64,000 bases of DNA, from contig NZ_LGEA01000025.1 of assembly GCF_001280065.1 (NCBI RefSeq), positions 186,001 through 250,000 of the forward strand. The letters run 5' to 3'. Below, piece by piece: positions 1-9,052 of this stretch. A program made the position numbers and the translations under genes. How positions within the stretch are numbered: the stretch's first letter is position 1; each line of letters opens with the position of its first letter. The notes under the pieces are model-generated. The model did no database searches, had not been told where the DNA came from, and was given only the letters and a program-made list of their open reading frames with translations. The stretch is from Streptomyces sp. NRRL B-1140 (GTDB lineage Bacteria; Actinomycetota; Actinomycetes; Streptomycetales; Streptomycetaceae).

Positions 1-147
1 GTGTTCGGCGGCCACTGCGTCGACGAGCAGCTCCTCGATGGGCCCGAACATCCCGTTCAGCACCTCCTGGAGGTCCACCCAGGCGTGGCCCGCGGGCCCG
101 TTCCAGCGGGCGGCGTGCTCGTCGTAGGACCGGCGTGCGTCGTTCAT
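1..147 (-). CDS. SAM-dependent methyltransferase, N-terminal 49 residues (runs off window)
   Basis: Reading leftwards from ATG at 147 the protein begins MNDARRSYDEHAARWNG and continues through GHAWVDLQEVLNGMFGPIEE. This matches the N-terminus of a class I SAM methyltransferase family common in actinomycetes, whose W-N-G-P-x-G-x-x-W-V block precedes the cofactor-binding fold. The SAM-binding motifs lie outside the window, so the class is inferred from the N-terminus only. A good ribosome site (AGGAG, about 155-159) precedes the start. The gene diverges from the MerR regulator at 240 and shares its operator, so it is the likely target of that regulator. Confidence 0.65.
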   Translation of the reverse strand, partial: MNDARRSYDEHAARWNGPAGHAWVDLQEVLNGMFGPIEELLVDAVAAEH

Positions 148-212
148 CGTCTTTTCTCCTCTGCTCTGCCTTCATCCCGCTTGCCCTCGCCGGGGCGGGA
201 TGACAGCGTTCT

Positions 213-235
213 ACTTCAAGCCGACTTGAGGTCAA
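213..235 (-). promoter_or_regulatory. MerR-type operator/promoter between methyltransferase and merR
   Basis: An inverted repeat ACTTCAAG-CCGA-CTTGAGGT (213-232, one mismatch) overlaps a TTGACC -35-like hexamer on the minus strand (230-235). A dyad sitting just downstream of the -35 element is the usual arrangement for MerR-family activators, which untwist promoters with long spacers. The -10 is not clear. Its position between the divergent methyltransferase and merR genes fits joint control by the MerR protein. Confidence 0.6.
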
Positions 236-239
236 GACA

Positions 240-671
240 ATGACAGACCTGGACATAGCAGAAGTGGCGCACCGCGCCGGAGTGCCCGCCTCGACACTGC
301 GGTTCTACGAGGAGAAGGGCCTGATCGCCTCGACCGGCCGACGCGGCCTGCGGCGCCAGTACGACAGCGGGGTGCTGGAGCGGCTGGCGCTGATCGCGCT
401 GGGGCGGACGGCCGGGTTCTCGCTCGACGAGATCGCGCAGATGTTCGCGCCGGACGGGCGGCCGCGGATCGACCGGCGGGTGCTGTCGGCCAAAGCCGAG
501 GAACTGGACCAAAGGATCCACGAACTGACGGCCCTGCGGGATTCCCTGCGGCATGCCGTCGCGTGCCCCGCGCCCAGCCACCTGGAATGTCCCACCTTCC
601 GCGGCCTGATCGACGCGGCGGCGTCCGGCGGTGTCGTGGCGCCGGGAAGGCGGCCCCCCGAACGCCGTTGA
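240..671 (+). CDS. MerR-family transcriptional regulator
   Basis: 143 aa. The N-terminal winged helix-turn-helix is clear: IAEVAHRAGVPASTLRFYEE followed by KGLI and a basic wing. Residues about 45-75 hold the second part of the DNA-binding domain (LIALGRTAGFSLDEIAQMF), and a dimerisation helix follows (AKAEELDQRIHELTALRDSL). The short C-terminus has two Cys (ACPAPSHLECPTF, about 110-122), a pattern seen in small MerR proteins; whether it binds metal or a thiol signal cannot be told. ATG at 240 has no ribosome site in front, so the transcript may be leaderless. It probably regulates itself and the divergent methyltransferase through the dyad at 213-235. Confidence 0.85.
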   Translation: MTDLDIAEVAHRAGVPASTLRFYEEKGLIASTGRRGLRRQYDSGVLERLALIALGRTAGFSLDEIAQMFAPDGRPRIDRRVLSAKAEELDQRIHELTALRDSLRHAVACPAPSHLECPTFRGLIDAAASGGVVAPGRRPPERR

Positions 672-767
672 CGGGCCGTCGGTGCTCTTGGCCGAAACCT
701 GGGTCGTCCTTTGCCCGATTCCCGGCGCCGCGTGCCTAGCCTCGGCTGCGAACTCCGGGAGGCAGAC

Positions 768-2036
768 GTGCTGAAGACCGTGAAGGGCCAGGCAGCGGGT
801 CTGACCAGGGACCAGCGCAACGCCTTCGTGGCCGCCTATCTCGGCTGGGCGATGGACGCGTTCGACTACTTCCTGGTCGTGCTCGTCTACAGCGAGATCG
901 CCGACGACTTCCACGTCTCCCTCACCGACATGGCCTTCCTCACCACCGCGACCCTGGTGATGCGGCCGGTCGGCGCGCTGCTCTTCGGTATGTGGGCGGA
1001 CCGCCGGGGCCGCCGCGTTCCCCTCATGGTCGACGTCGTCTTCTACTCGATCGTCGGCTTCGCCTGTGCCTTCGCGCCCGACTACACGGTCCTGCTGGTA
1101 CTGCGCCTGCTCTACGGCATCGGGATGGGCGGCGAATGGGGTCTGGGCGCGGCCCTGGCCATGGAGAAGATCCCCACCGAACGGCGCGGGTTCTGGTCGG
1201 GCCTGCTGCAGAGCGGCTACTCGCTGGGGTATCTCCTGGCCGCCGTGGCCTTCTTCGTCATCGAGCCCCTCTTCGGCTGGCGCGGTCTGTTCGCGTTCAG
1301 CCTGCTGCCCGCCCTGGTCGCGCTGTGGGTGCGCAGCAGGGTGGAGGAGAGCGAGGTGTGGGAGAAGAGCGTCGCGCTCAACCGCACTCCCGCGCACCAG
1401 GTGTTCAGGAACCCGGCGGTGCTGCGACGCTTCGTCTACCTGGTCGCGCTGATGACCGCCTTCAACTGGATGTCGCACGGCACCCAGGACATCTACCCCA
1501 CCTTCGTGAAGAAGGGCCTCGACCTGTCGGCCGACACGTCGATCGCGATCGCGGTGGTCTACAACATCGGCGCCATGATCGGCGGAGTGCTGCTCGGTGC
1601 GTACTCCGAGCGGCTGGGCCGCCGCCGGACGATCATGATCGCGGCGGCCGCGGGGCTGGTCGTGGTGCCGTTCTTCGTGCTGTCCACCACCGTCGGCTGG
1701 CTGATGCTGTCGTCCTTCCTCATGCAGGTGTGCGTGCAGGGCGCGTGGGGCGTCATCCCGGCGCATCTGACCGAGATGAGCCCGGACGCCGTCCGGGGCT
1801 TCTATCCGGGCGTCACCTACCAGCTCGGCAACCTCGTCGCCGCGCTCAACCTGCCGATCCAGGAGGCCCTCGCCGAGCGCCACGGATACCCCTCGGCGAT
1901 GGCGTGGACCATCGTGCCCACCTTGGCCGTGGTGATCCTGCTGAGCGCGCTCGGCAAGGAGGCCAAGGGGATCCGCTTCGGCAACGGCTCGGCGGCGGCG
2001 CCCAGCGGTGCGGCGTCCGGCACGGTGCGGTCGTGA
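768..2036 (+). CDS. MFS transporter, metabolite:H+ symporter type
   Basis: 422 aa with twelve predicted membrane segments. The first loop has the MFS signature [12 protein letters not shown] (about residues 81-92), and the sequence [16 protein letters not shown] in helix 1 plus [17 protein letters not shown] in helix 4 are typical of the sialate/shikimate/lactate (AAHS/SHS) group of carboxylate:proton symporters. The substrate is therefore probably a small organic acid, but this is family inference. GTG at 768 is chosen over the upstream in-frame codon at 711 because GGGAGG (757-762) lies at good distance. It stands alone, with no catabolic genes beside it. Confidence 0.85.
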   Translation: MLKTVKGQAAGLTRDQRNAFVAAYLGWAMDAFDYFLVVLVYSEIADDFHVSLTDMAFLTTATLVMRPVGALLFGMWADRRGRRVPLMVDVVFYSIVGFACAFAPDYTVLLVLRLLYGIGMGGEWGLGAALAMEKIPTERRGFWSGLLQSGYSLGYLLAAVAFFVIEPLFGWRGLFAFSLLPALVALWVRSRVEESEVWEKSVALNRTPAHQVFRNPAVLRRFVYLVALMTAFNWMSHGTQDIYPTFVKKGLDLSADTSIAIAVVYNIGAMIGGVLLGAYSERLGRRRTIMIAAAAGLVVVPFFVLSTTVGWLMLSSFLMQVCVQGAWGVIPAHLTEMSPDAVRGFYPGVTYQLGNLVAALNLPIQEALAERHGYPSAMAWTIVPTLAVVILLSALGKEAKGIRFGNGSAAAPSGAASGTVRS

Positions 2037-2191
2037 CACACGGGTGGCCCGACGGCGCCCTGTTCTCCCGTGTGCACCGGGAACCGGCGGAAGAACGTTC
2101 CACCGCGAGCCTGCCGGTCATCGACCACTGGCAGGTGTGACGGGCGCCGTCCTCGCCGGCATGGGTGCCGTCCCCGCCCCGATCTGGGTGC

Positions 2192-2220
2192 GGGCACCGA
2201 TGGTGACGTCACCGGTGCCC
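2192..2220. promoter_or_regulatory. Extended dyad upstream of antiporter gene
   Basis: A 12-bp perfect palindrome GGTGACGTCACC (2202-2213) is enclosed by a second pair of arms, GGGCACC (2192-2198) and GGTGCCC (2214-2220). It lies in the 356-bp gap between the MFS gene and the antiporter, about 155 bp after the MFS stop. It could be an operator, or a terminator for the MFS transcript, although no T-run follows. The remainder of 2037-2392 holds no gene that I can support. Confidence 0.45.
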
Positions 2221-2392
2221 GTGTGAGGGTGGCAGCACCACCCGGGCCTGTGTGCCGATGATCATGGCCGCGGTCCGGGACCGCGCCCGCAGGCGCACGA
2301 CGCTGCCCGTCACGTCCCCTCTGAAGGAGGAGCTTCCATCCATCCCCGCTCGGTGAAACGATCCGCCTGCGCGTTCGCGAAGGTGGTGAGCC

Positions 2393-3661
2393 GTGGGACA
2401 CGCTGACAGCCTTCTCGCCATGGGCGGAGCCTTCCTGGCCGCCGCCCTCCTCGCCCGCCTCGGCGGCAGAATCGGACTCCCCACGATCCCGCTGTTCATG
2501 CTCGCGGGCATCCTGCTCGGCCCCCACACCCCGGGCCTCGTGATCGTCCAGGACGCACACGACTTCGAGATGCTCTCCGCGCTCGGACTGGTGCTGCTGC
2601 TCTTCTACCTGGGCCTGGAGTTCCACCTCGACGACCTCAAGAGCGGCGGCCGGCGCCTGCTGACGGCGGGCGGGATATATCTGCTGCTCAACGTCGGCGC
2701 GGGGCTGGCGTTCGGCTTCGCCCTGGGCTGGGGCGTCCGCGAGGCACTGGTCCTCGCCGGTGTCCTCGGGATCTCCTCGTCCGCCATCGTCACCAAGATC
2801 CTCATCGACCTGGGCCGCATCGGCCGCCCGGAGACGCGCCTCATCCTGGGCGTCATCGTGGTGGAGGACATCTTCCTCGCGCTGTACCTGGCCGCCCTCC
2901 AGCCCGTCATCGGCGGCGCCCAGGGCGTAGGCGACATGGTCCTGCAGGGCGCCAAGGCCTTCGGCTTCCTCCTGCTGCTGGCCGCGGCGGCCCGATACGG
3001 AACCAAGCCGGTGGGGCGGCTCATCGCGACCCGCGACAACGAACTGCTCGTCATCAGCTTCCTCGGCGCGGCCGTCCTGGTGGCGGGAGTCGCCGAGGTC
3101 CTCGGAGTCGCCGACGCCATCGGCGCGTTCATGGTCGGCCTGATCCTGGCCGGCACCCCCTCCGGCCCGCGCATCCGGGACCTCGTGCATCCGCTGCGCG
3201 ACGCCTTCGCTGCCATCTTCTTCTTCGCCTTCGGGCTCTCCATCGACCCCGGCGACATCGTCTCCGTGGTCGGCCCCGTCACCGCGGCGGCCGCACTGAC
3301 CCTCGTCATGAACGTCGCCGCGGGCCTCCTCGTCGCCCGCGTCTACCGCCACGGCCTCGATCCCGCCGCCGAGATCGCCACCACCCTCGTGGCCCGCGGC
3401 GAGTTCGCACTGATCCTGGCCGCCATGGCCGCCGGTGCCGGCCTCGACGCCCGGCTCGCCCCGTTCATCGCGGGATACGTCCTCGTCCTCGCGGTCCTCG
3501 GCCCCATCGCCGCCGGACGCGCACATCTGCTCGCCCGCGCGCTCCGGACGGGACAGGGCTTCCTGACCCGCCGCACGACCCCGGCGTACGACGCCGGGCC
3601 GGCGGGCGACGGCACACCGCCGGCGCCTCAGCCGGCCGAGGCCGAGCGCCAAGGCCTCTGA
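2393..3661 (+). CDS. CPA2-family monovalent cation:proton antiporter
   Basis: 422 aa, about eleven to twelve hydrophobic segments across residues 5-390. The order of segments and motifs such as IGLPTIPLFMLAGILLGP (about 24-41), LFYLGLEFHLDDLK, and the GISSSAIVTKILIDLGR block match the Na+/H+ exchanger domain (KefB/KefC/CPA2). It lacks a C-terminal TrkA-N/TrkA-C regulatory region, ending in a short hydrophilic tail, and no separate TrkA-like subunit lies next to it. The likely role is exchange of K+ or Na+ for protons across the membrane. GTG at 2393 is preceded by AAGGTGG. Confidence 0.88.
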   Translation: MGHADSLLAMGGAFLAAALLARLGGRIGLPTIPLFMLAGILLGPHTPGLVIVQDAHDFEMLSALGLVLLLFYLGLEFHLDDLKSGGRRLLTAGGIYLLLNVGAGLAFGFALGWGVREALVLAGVLGISSSAIVTKILIDLGRIGRPETRLILGVIVVEDIFLALYLAALQPVIGGAQGVGDMVLQGAKAFGFLLLLAAAARYGTKPVGRLIATRDNELLVISFLGAAVLVAGVAEVLGVADAIGAFMVGLILAGTPSGPRIRDLVHPLRDAFAAIFFFAFGLSIDPGDIVSVVGPVTAAAALTLVMNVAAGLLVARVYRHGLDPAAEIATTLVARGEFALILAAMAAGAGLDARLAPFIAGYVLVLAVLGPIAAGRAHLLARALRTGQGFLTRRTTPAYDAGPAGDGTPPAPQPAEAERQGL

Positions 3662-3664
3662 GCC

Positions 3665-3687
3665 GGCCTGATCCGAACGACAGGCCC
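3665..3687. repeat. Dispersed palindromic repeat, copy 1
   Basis: This 23-nt sequence (starts GGCCTGATCCG, ends GACAGGCCC) is identical to 53156-53178. The ends GGCCT/AGGCC can pair around a 12-nt loop. It sits four bases after the antiporter stop and ahead of the convergent response-regulator stop, so it may serve as a terminator as well as being a repeated element. Confidence 0.7.
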
Positions 3688-3713
3688 CGGCCGGCGACCG
3701 GTCGCGGACGCGC

Positions 3714-4370
3714 TCACGGCTCGATCAGCCCGACGCGGACGGCGTAGCGGGTCAGTTCCAGACGGTCCTTCAGGCCCAGCTTCTGCAGCACGTTCGCGCG
3801 GTGCCGCTCCACCGTCTTGGGGCTGATGACCAGCAGGTCCGCGATCTGCTGCGACGTGTGGCCCTCGGCGACGAGCTTGAGGATCTCCTCCTCACGGTCG
3901 GTGAGGGCCCGGGAGGGCCCCGCGCCGCCCTCCCGGGCCCGGGCGAGATGGTCGCGGATCAGGGCGCCGACCGCACCGGGATACAGGAACGCCTCGCCCC
4001 GCATCGTGGCCCGGCACGCCTCGACCAGATCACGGTCCGCGACGGACTTGAGGACGTAGCCCGAGGCCCCGGCACCGAGCGCCTCGAAGAGGTACTGCTC
4101 GTTGTCGTACATGGTCAGGATCAGGATCCGCGTCCCCGGGCAGGTCCGGGACAGCTCCCGGGCGGCCTGGAGCCCCGTCAGGCGGGGCATGGCGATGTCG
4201 AGGACGGCCAGGTCGGGCCGGTGCTCCCGGGCCCTGGCGACGGCCTCGGCTCCGTCGTCGGCCTCCGCGACCACGCTGAGGTCGGGTTCGGCGTCCAGGA
4301 TGAGCCGGACACCGCGCCGCACCAGGGCGTGATCGTCGGCGAGCAGGATGCGGGCGGGGGAGTCGCTCAT
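3714..4370 (-). CDS. Orphan NarL/LuxR-type response regulator
   Basis: 218 aa. Receiver domain 7-125 with acidic pair D12-D13, phospho-acceptor D58 (VLDIAMPRLTG), switch Thr in LILTMYD and conserved Lys in YVLKS. A LuxR helix-turn-helix occupies the C-terminus (ALTDREEEILKLVAEGHTSQ then ISPKTVERHRANVLQKL). No sensor kinase lies adjacent, so the partner is elsewhere. The reading frame stays open for 286 codons upstream, but the receiver fold starts at the ATG at 4370, and the upstream frame shows no family similarity. Nearest neighbours are the antiporter (convergent) and a DUF3040 gene (divergent). Confidence 0.9.
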   Translation of the reverse strand: MSDSPARILLADDHALVRRGVRLILDAEPDLSVVAEADDGAEAVARAREHRPDLAVLDIAMPRLTGLQAARELSRTCPGTRILILTMYDNEQYLFEALGAGASGYVLKSVADRDLVEACRATMRGEAFLYPGAVGALIRDHLARAREGGAGPSRALTDREEEILKLVAEGHTSQQIADLLVISPKTVERHRANVLQKLGLKDRLELTRYAVRVGLIEP

Positions 4371-4812
4371 GGTCGGCCGTTCCGCTCGGGATCGGGATCG
4401 GGACGAGGGCGGGACGAGGACGGTGGGGCAGCCGCCGGCGGATCGCGGCGGGTCCCCTCGGCAGGGAGGTCCGCCGGAACAAGGCACCGCGCGCCGCCTC
4501 CTCGCGACCTCACCACCCAGCGTGTGCGCTGCCCGGCCCCTCCCGCCATCCGTGACAGCACCCATCCTCACACCGAACACCCCGCTTGCGGAGCCGCGTT
4601 CGTGGGGGGCGGCCACCGGGCAGGATGAGGGTGGGACCCGATGGCGGCAGCCGGTGGAGGGGGGAGAAGCTGAAGCCCGGGTGAGACAGCCGCGACCACC
4701 GCGAGGACGGCCTGTCTCCCTCCGCGCCGCCACAGGGCCCGACACCCCAGGACTTGTCATGGCCTCGGCCGTGCCCTGCCTCGAAGCGCTCGGGTTCCGG
4801 GAAGGAGAAGCC
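4371..4812. other. Intergenic region without recognised gene
   Basis: 442 bp between the divergent response-regulator and DUF3040 genes. Both strands can be read through as Arg/Pro/Gly-rich frames, but none resembles a known protein and none has a convincing ribosome site. It presumably carries both promoters; I could not fix -35/-10 elements. Confidence 0.5.
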
Positions 4813-5100
4813 GTGCCCCAGTCCGAAGACCACCGTCTGGTCGCTCTCGAAGCACGACTCGAGCGGGAGGACCCCCGGTTCACCCGGGGCATGAGATCCG
4901 GCCGCCCCGCACGGCCCCGCGAGTACCGGCGGACCGGGGCCTGGTGGGGGCTGGCGCTCGGCGTGGCCGTCCTGGGCTCCGGCATCGCCCTGGCCGAGGG
5001 CCTGCTCATCGCGGGCGGCCTGGTCCTCGTCGGCATGGCGGCCCAGCTGGCGGACCCGGACCCGGCCCGTATGACCCGCCGGGGGTTCGGACGCCGCTGA
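4813..5100 (+). CDS. DUF3040 small membrane protein
   Basis: 95 aa. The N-terminus (DHRLVALEARLEREDPRFTR, residues about 6-25) is the hallmark of the actinobacterial DUF3040 family, followed by two membrane segments (WWGLALGVAVLGSGIALA and GLLIAGGLVLVGMAAQLA) and a basic tail. Function unknown; the family is made of short membrane proteins found throughout actinomycetes. GTG at 4813 is chosen because GAAGGAGAAG lies just before it and the family motif starts right after. Confidence 0.85.
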   Translation: MPQSEDHRLVALEARLEREDPRFTRGMRSGRPARPREYRRTGAWWGLALGVAVLGSGIALAEGLLIAGGLVLVGMAAQLADPDPARMTRRGFGRR

Positions 5101-5294
5101 CGGGAGCGTCCCTCGAGAGCCCCGGGCGAGGAGTGCACGGCCGGGACATGCCGCCGTCGGAGTGTTGTCGTAACCCGTGTGATCGCCCCGGATGGTGGGA
5201 CGGACCGGCATGACTGACGGTGGTTCACGTCGAGACCGGGTCTGGTGAGCTGGCGAGGCGTCAGCTGCCCGGTCCGCGACGGAAGGACTCACCG

Positions 5295-5978
5295 ATGCGC
5301 TCTGCCCGCATGCTGCTCGCGACGGCCACGGCCACGGCCGCCCTCGCGATCGCCGCACCCGCCGCCTATGCCGAGGCGACGGGTGACTGGGACCACGACT
5401 CCACCTCTTCCTACAGCAAGGAGCACCACAAGGACGGTAAGCACGACGGGCCGCGCGGCGGCATGCACACGGGTGGCGGAGCGCTGGCCGCGGTGACCGC
5501 CGACGACTGGGACGGCTCCCGGCACGACGAGGACGCCGACGCCGCCAAGGGCGACGAAGGGGGCAAGCACGAGGAGCACGGCAAGGAGAACGGCCACGAG
5601 AAGGGCGACTGGGAGGGCAAGCACCACGAGCACGGCAAGCCGCACGGCGGTATGCACACCGGCGGCGGAGCGCTGGCCGCGGTGAACTCGGACGACTGGG
5701 GCAACCCCAAGCACGACCCCGACACATACCGGGACGAGGACGACTGGGGCGGCAAGCAGGACGAGGACGGCTACGGCGACAAGGGCGACTGGGGCGACAA
5801 GCACGACAACGGCTCCTGGGAGGGCAAGCACGACAAGCCGCGCGGTGGCATGCACACCGGTGGTGGCGGGCTGGCCTCCGCGCCGGGTGTGACCGCCGGC
5901 GGGCTGGCCGCGCTCGCGGTCGCCGGCACCGGCATGTACGCGCTGCGCCGCCGGAAGGCCACGCAGGGCGCCGCATGA
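5295..5978 (+). CDS. Secreted His/Asp/Lys-rich protein with three MHTGGG repeats, possible sortase substrate
   Basis: 227 aa. Signal peptide at 1-26 (LLATATATAALAIAAPAAYA). The mature part is a very hydrophilic Asp/Lys/His/Gly-rich chain interrupted by three near-identical blocks of the form P-R/H-GGMHTGGGALAAV (about residues 53-67, 116-130, 182-195). The C-terminus has a hydrophobic helix (GGLAALAVAGTGMYAL) and RRRK, the shape of a sortase sorting signal or membrane anchor, but no LPXTG or LAXTG precedes it; the third TGGGGLASAPG block occupies that place. The class F sortase follows about 120 bp downstream. ATG at 5295 has GGAAGGA in front. Metal binding by His/Asp is possible but unproven. 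I do not know its function. Confidence 0.75.
   Translation: MRSARMLLATATATAALAIAAPAAYAEATGDWDHDSTSSYSKEHHKDGKHDGPRGGMHTGGGALAAVTADDWDGSRHDEDADAAKGDEGGKHEEHGKENGHEKGDWEGKHHEHGKPHGGMHTGGGALAAVNSDDWGNPKHDPDTYRDEDDWGGKQDEDGYGDKGDWGDKHDNGSWEGKHDKPRGGMHTGGGGLASAPGVTAGGLAALAVAGTGMYALRRRKATQGAA
5451..5879 (+). repeat. Three in-gene repeats coding for P-(R/H)-GGMHTGGG(A/G)LA
   Basis: Repeat units start at 5451, 5640 and 5838, about 42-45 nt each and spaced 189 and 198 nt. They are strongly conserved at the protein level and largely at the DNA level; the third diverges after GGG. Spacers differ in sequence but keep the Asp-Trp and His-Lys-Asp composition. Confidence 0.85.
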
Positions 5979-6099
5979 CCGATGCCTGACGTCATGGCCG
6001 CCGTGGCCGCCGCACGTGCCTCTCACGTCGCGGCGGCCCGGCTCGTCCCCCTTCCCCGCGTGTCGTGCCCGCTGCCGTGCCCGAATGAGGTGGTCCCTG

Positions 6100-6804
6100 A
6101 TGGCAGCCCCTCCTCCCGCTCTTTCCGGCCTCGGCCCCGCACCGTCGAAGCGGCGCTTCCGCGCCGTCGTGACGGTGGTCTGGTCGGTGGCCGCCCTCGT
6201 GCTGACCGTGCACCTGTTCGGAGGCGGCGGTGACTCGTCCGACGACGCCGGCCCGCCGCACGCCCCGCCCGCCGTGGCCGCCTCCTCGGCTGTCCCCGAC
6301 CTGCCCGACACGCCCGCGTCCACGGCGCCGGACCGCTCCGACGGCCCGCGCCTGCCGCGGTCCCGGCCGGTCCGTCTGCTCATCCCCAAGATCTCGGTCG
6401 ACGCTCCGTTCACCGACCTCGCCCTCAACGACTTCGGCCAGCTGGAGCCCCCGCCGCCGAACGACACCAACCTCGTCGGCTGGTACGCCAAGGGCCACAC
6501 GCCCGGCGAGGCCGGCACCGCGATCATCGCCGGGCACGTGGACACCGCGACCTCACCGGCCGTGTTCGCCGGGCTGAGTGCGCTGAAGAAGGGCGACCGG
6601 TTCCAGGTCACACGGGCCGACGGCAGCAAGGCGACCTTCGCCGTGGACGCCACGGAGTCGTTCGAGAAGGACGAGTTCCCCAGCAAGCGCGTGTACGGCG
6701 ACACCCCGAGAGCCCAGGTCCGGCTCATCACGTGCTCGGGTTCCTACGACCGTCAGGCGCGGGACTACACCGAGAACCTGGTCGTCTTCGCCCACCTCGT
6801 CTGA
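6100..6804 (+). CDS. Class F (actinobacterial) sortase
   Basis: 234 aa. One N-terminal membrane anchor (about 25-45: AVVTVVWSVAALVLTVHLF), a Pro/Asp-rich linker, then a sortase beta-barrel starting at RPVRLLIPKISVDAP. Catalytic residues are visible: His in IIAGHVDTATS, Cys in VRLITCSGSYD and Arg in QARDYTENLVVFA. Class F sortases of Streptomyces are transpeptidases or related enzymes that act on exported proteins outside the membrane. ATG 6100 is preferred to in-frame codons at 6016 and 6085 because GAGGTGG lies at good distance. The repeat protein upstream is the natural candidate substrate. Confidence 0.88.
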   Translation: MAAPPPALSGLGPAPSKRRFRAVVTVVWSVAALVLTVHLFGGGGDSSDDAGPPHAPPAVAASSAVPDLPDTPASTAPDRSDGPRLPRSRPVRLLIPKISVDAPFTDLALNDFGQLEPPPPNDTNLVGWYAKGHTPGEAGTAIIAGHVDTATSPAVFAGLSALKKGDRFQVTRADGSKATFAVDATESFEKDEFPSKRVYGDTPRAQVRLITCSGSYDRQARDYTENLVVFAHLV

Positions 6805-6890
6805 CTTCCGGGGCCCCGGCCTGACTTGGTGTTTTACAGTGACTACCACCAGTTCAGGCGACTGTGGGACCTGTGAGGGATTCGCTAACC

Positions 6891-8789
6891 ATGACGACCG
6901 AAACGTTTGAGTTCCAGGTAGAGGCGCGTCAGCTGCTCCAGCTGATGATCCACTCGGTCTACTCGAACAAGGATGTCTTCCTGCGGGAGCTCGTCTCCAA
7001 CGCCTCCGACGCGCTCGACAAGCTGCGTCTGGAGAAGCTGCGGGACGACTCCCTCGACGCCGATGTGTCGGACCTGCACATCGAGCTCGACGTCGACAAG
7101 GAGGCCCGCACCCTCACGGTGCGGGACAACGGCATCGGCATGTCGTACGACGAGGTCGGGCAGCTCATCGGCACCATCGCCCATTCGGGGACGGCCACGT
7201 TCCTCCAGGAGCTGAAGGAGGCCAAGGACGCGGGCGGGGCCGAGGGCCTCATCGGCCAGTTCGGTGTCGGCTTCTACTCCGGCTTCATGGCGGCCGACGA
7301 GGTGACGCTGGTGACCCGCCGCGCCGGCGAGAGCCAGGGCACCCGCTGGACGTCGCGCGGCGAGGCCACATACACCCTTCAGCGGGTCGACGACGCGCCG
7401 CAGGGCACGTCCGTGACGCTGCACCTCAAGCCCGCCGACCCCGAGAACCAGCTGCACGACTACACCTCCGAGTGGACGATCCGGGAGATCGTCAAGCGCT
7501 ACTCGGACTTCATCACCTGGCCGATCCGGATGATGCCGGAGGCGAAGGACGGCGAGGACGCGCCCGAGCCCGAGACGCTCAACTCGATGAAGGCCCTGTG
7601 GGCGCGCTCGCGCGACGAGGTGTCCGACGACGAGTACCACGAGCTGTACAAGCACATCAGCCACGACTGGCGTGAGCCCCTGGAGACGATCCGGCTCCAG
7701 GCCGAGGGCACCTTCGAGTACCAGGCCCTGCTCTTCGTCCCCTCGCACGCCCCGCACGACCTGTTCACGCGGGACTTCAAGCGCGGCGTCCAGCTGTACG
7801 TGAAGCGCGTGTTCATCATGGACGACTGTGAGGCGCTGCTGCCGCCCTACCTCCGCTTCGTCAAGGGCGTCGTCGACGCGCAGGACCTCTCGCTCAACGT
7901 CTCCCGCGAGATCCTGCAGCAGGACCGGCACATCCGGATGATGCAGCGCCGGCTGACCAAGAAGGTGCTGTCCACGGTCAAGGAGATCAAGACCAAGGAC
8001 GCCGAGCGCTACGGCACGTTCTGGCGGGAGTTCGGCACAGCCCTGAAGGAGGGCCTGGTCACCGACCCCGAGAACCGCGACGCCATCCTCGCCGTCTCCT
8101 CGTTCGCGACCACGCACTCCGACGACGAACCGACCACGCTCGCTCAGTACGTGGAGCGGATGCAGGACGGCCAGGACGACATCTGGTTCATCACCGGGGA
8201 GTCCCGGCAGAGCATCGAGAACTCCCCGCACATGGAGGCGTTCCGGGACAAGGGCATCGAGGTCCTGCTGCTCACCGACGCCGTCGACGAGGTCTGGGTC
8301 GACGCCGTCGGCGCGTACGAGGGCAAGAAGCTGCGGTCGGTCACCAAGGGCGAGATCGATCTCGACGCCGAGGACGCGGAGAAGGCCGGCGAGGAGCGGG
8401 AGAAGCAGGCCGAGGAGTTCGCCGGGCTGCTCGGCTGGATGCGTGAGCGGCTCGAGGAGGACATCAAGGAGGTGCGTCTCTCCACGCGGCTCACCGTCTC
8501 CCCGGCCTGCATCGTCTCCGACGCGCACGACCTGACCCCGGCCTTGGAGAACATGTACCGGGCGATGGGCCAGGAGGTGCCGCGCACCAAGCGGATCCTG
8601 GAGCTCAATCCGGGCCACCCGCTGGTGAAGGGCCTCCACGAGGCCTACCGGGCGAGCGAGGACCGTGCGGAGCTCGCCGAGTCAGCGGAGCTCCTGCACG
8701 CCCTGGCGGTGCTCGCCGAAGGCGGTCAGCCCAAGGACCCGGCGCGCTTCGTCAGGCTCGTCGCGGACCGCCTGGAGCGGACCCTGTAG
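6891..8789 (+). CDS. htpG: Molecular chaperone HtpG (Hsp90)
   Basis: 632 aa, the usual bacterial Hsp90 length. The N-terminal GHKL ATPase domain shows [14 protein letters not shown] (N box), [11 protein letters not shown] (G1), and [15 protein letters not shown] (G2). The middle domain follows ([11 protein letters not shown]) and a C-terminal dimerisation domain ends the protein. ATP-driven chaperone for cytosolic clients under stress. Start ATG 6891 gives the canonical [19 protein letters not shown]; the longer frame to 6864 adds no family sequence. Single gene; no HAIR/CIRCE element that I could identify upstream. Confidence 0.97.
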
Positions 8790-8800
8790 CCGGCGTCGGA

Positions 8801-9052
8801 TCAGGGATGGTCCGGGGCGCCCGCCGGCCTGCTGCCGGGCGGGGTCGTGCCGGTGTTCGGCGGGACGACCTCGCCCTGGACCACCCGCGGCGCGGGCGCC
8901 GTGCCGGCCTCCTCGTCCTTCGCCGCGCGCGCCTCGGCCTTGAGGATGCGGGCCGCCTTTCCGGCCGAGCGGGTCAGCTCGGGGAGCTTCTTCATCCCGA
9001 TGACGGCTATGACGACGATGAGAATGATCGCGAGTTCGCTCAGTCCGAACAT
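8801..9052 (-). CDS. tatA: TatA-like Sec-independent translocase component
   Basis: 83 aa. Short N-terminal membrane segment (LSELAIILIVVIAVIG), hinge, then the amphipathic helix MKKLPELTRSAGKAARILKAE that marks TatA/TatE proteins, followed by a Pro/Thr-rich tail. It would form or add to the pore for folded Tat substrates. No tatB or tatC adjoin it, so this is likely an extra paralogue rather than the main tatA. Its first 13 nt overlap the end of the membrane-protein gene at 9040-9705, suggesting translational coupling. Confidence 0.8.
   Translation of the reverse strand: MFGLSELAIILIVVIAVIGMKKLPELTRSAGKAARILKAEARAAKDEEAGTAPAPRVVQGEVVPPNTGTTPPGSRPAGAPDHP

Noticed and set aside
216..2039. Long minus-strand open frame of 607 codons opposite the MerR and MFS genes
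   Set aside because: Arg/His/Gln-rich composition without any family pattern; it mirrors the third-position G/C bias of the real plus-strand genes.
2252..2355. Possible leader peptide of about 32 codons (MIMAAVRDRARRR...) before the antiporter
   Set aside because: No ribosome site in front, no family, and no attenuator-like codon run.
6885..8639. 584-codon minus-strand frame opposite htpG
   Set aside because: Val/Leu/Gly/Asp-rich antisense shadow of a certain gene; no motif.
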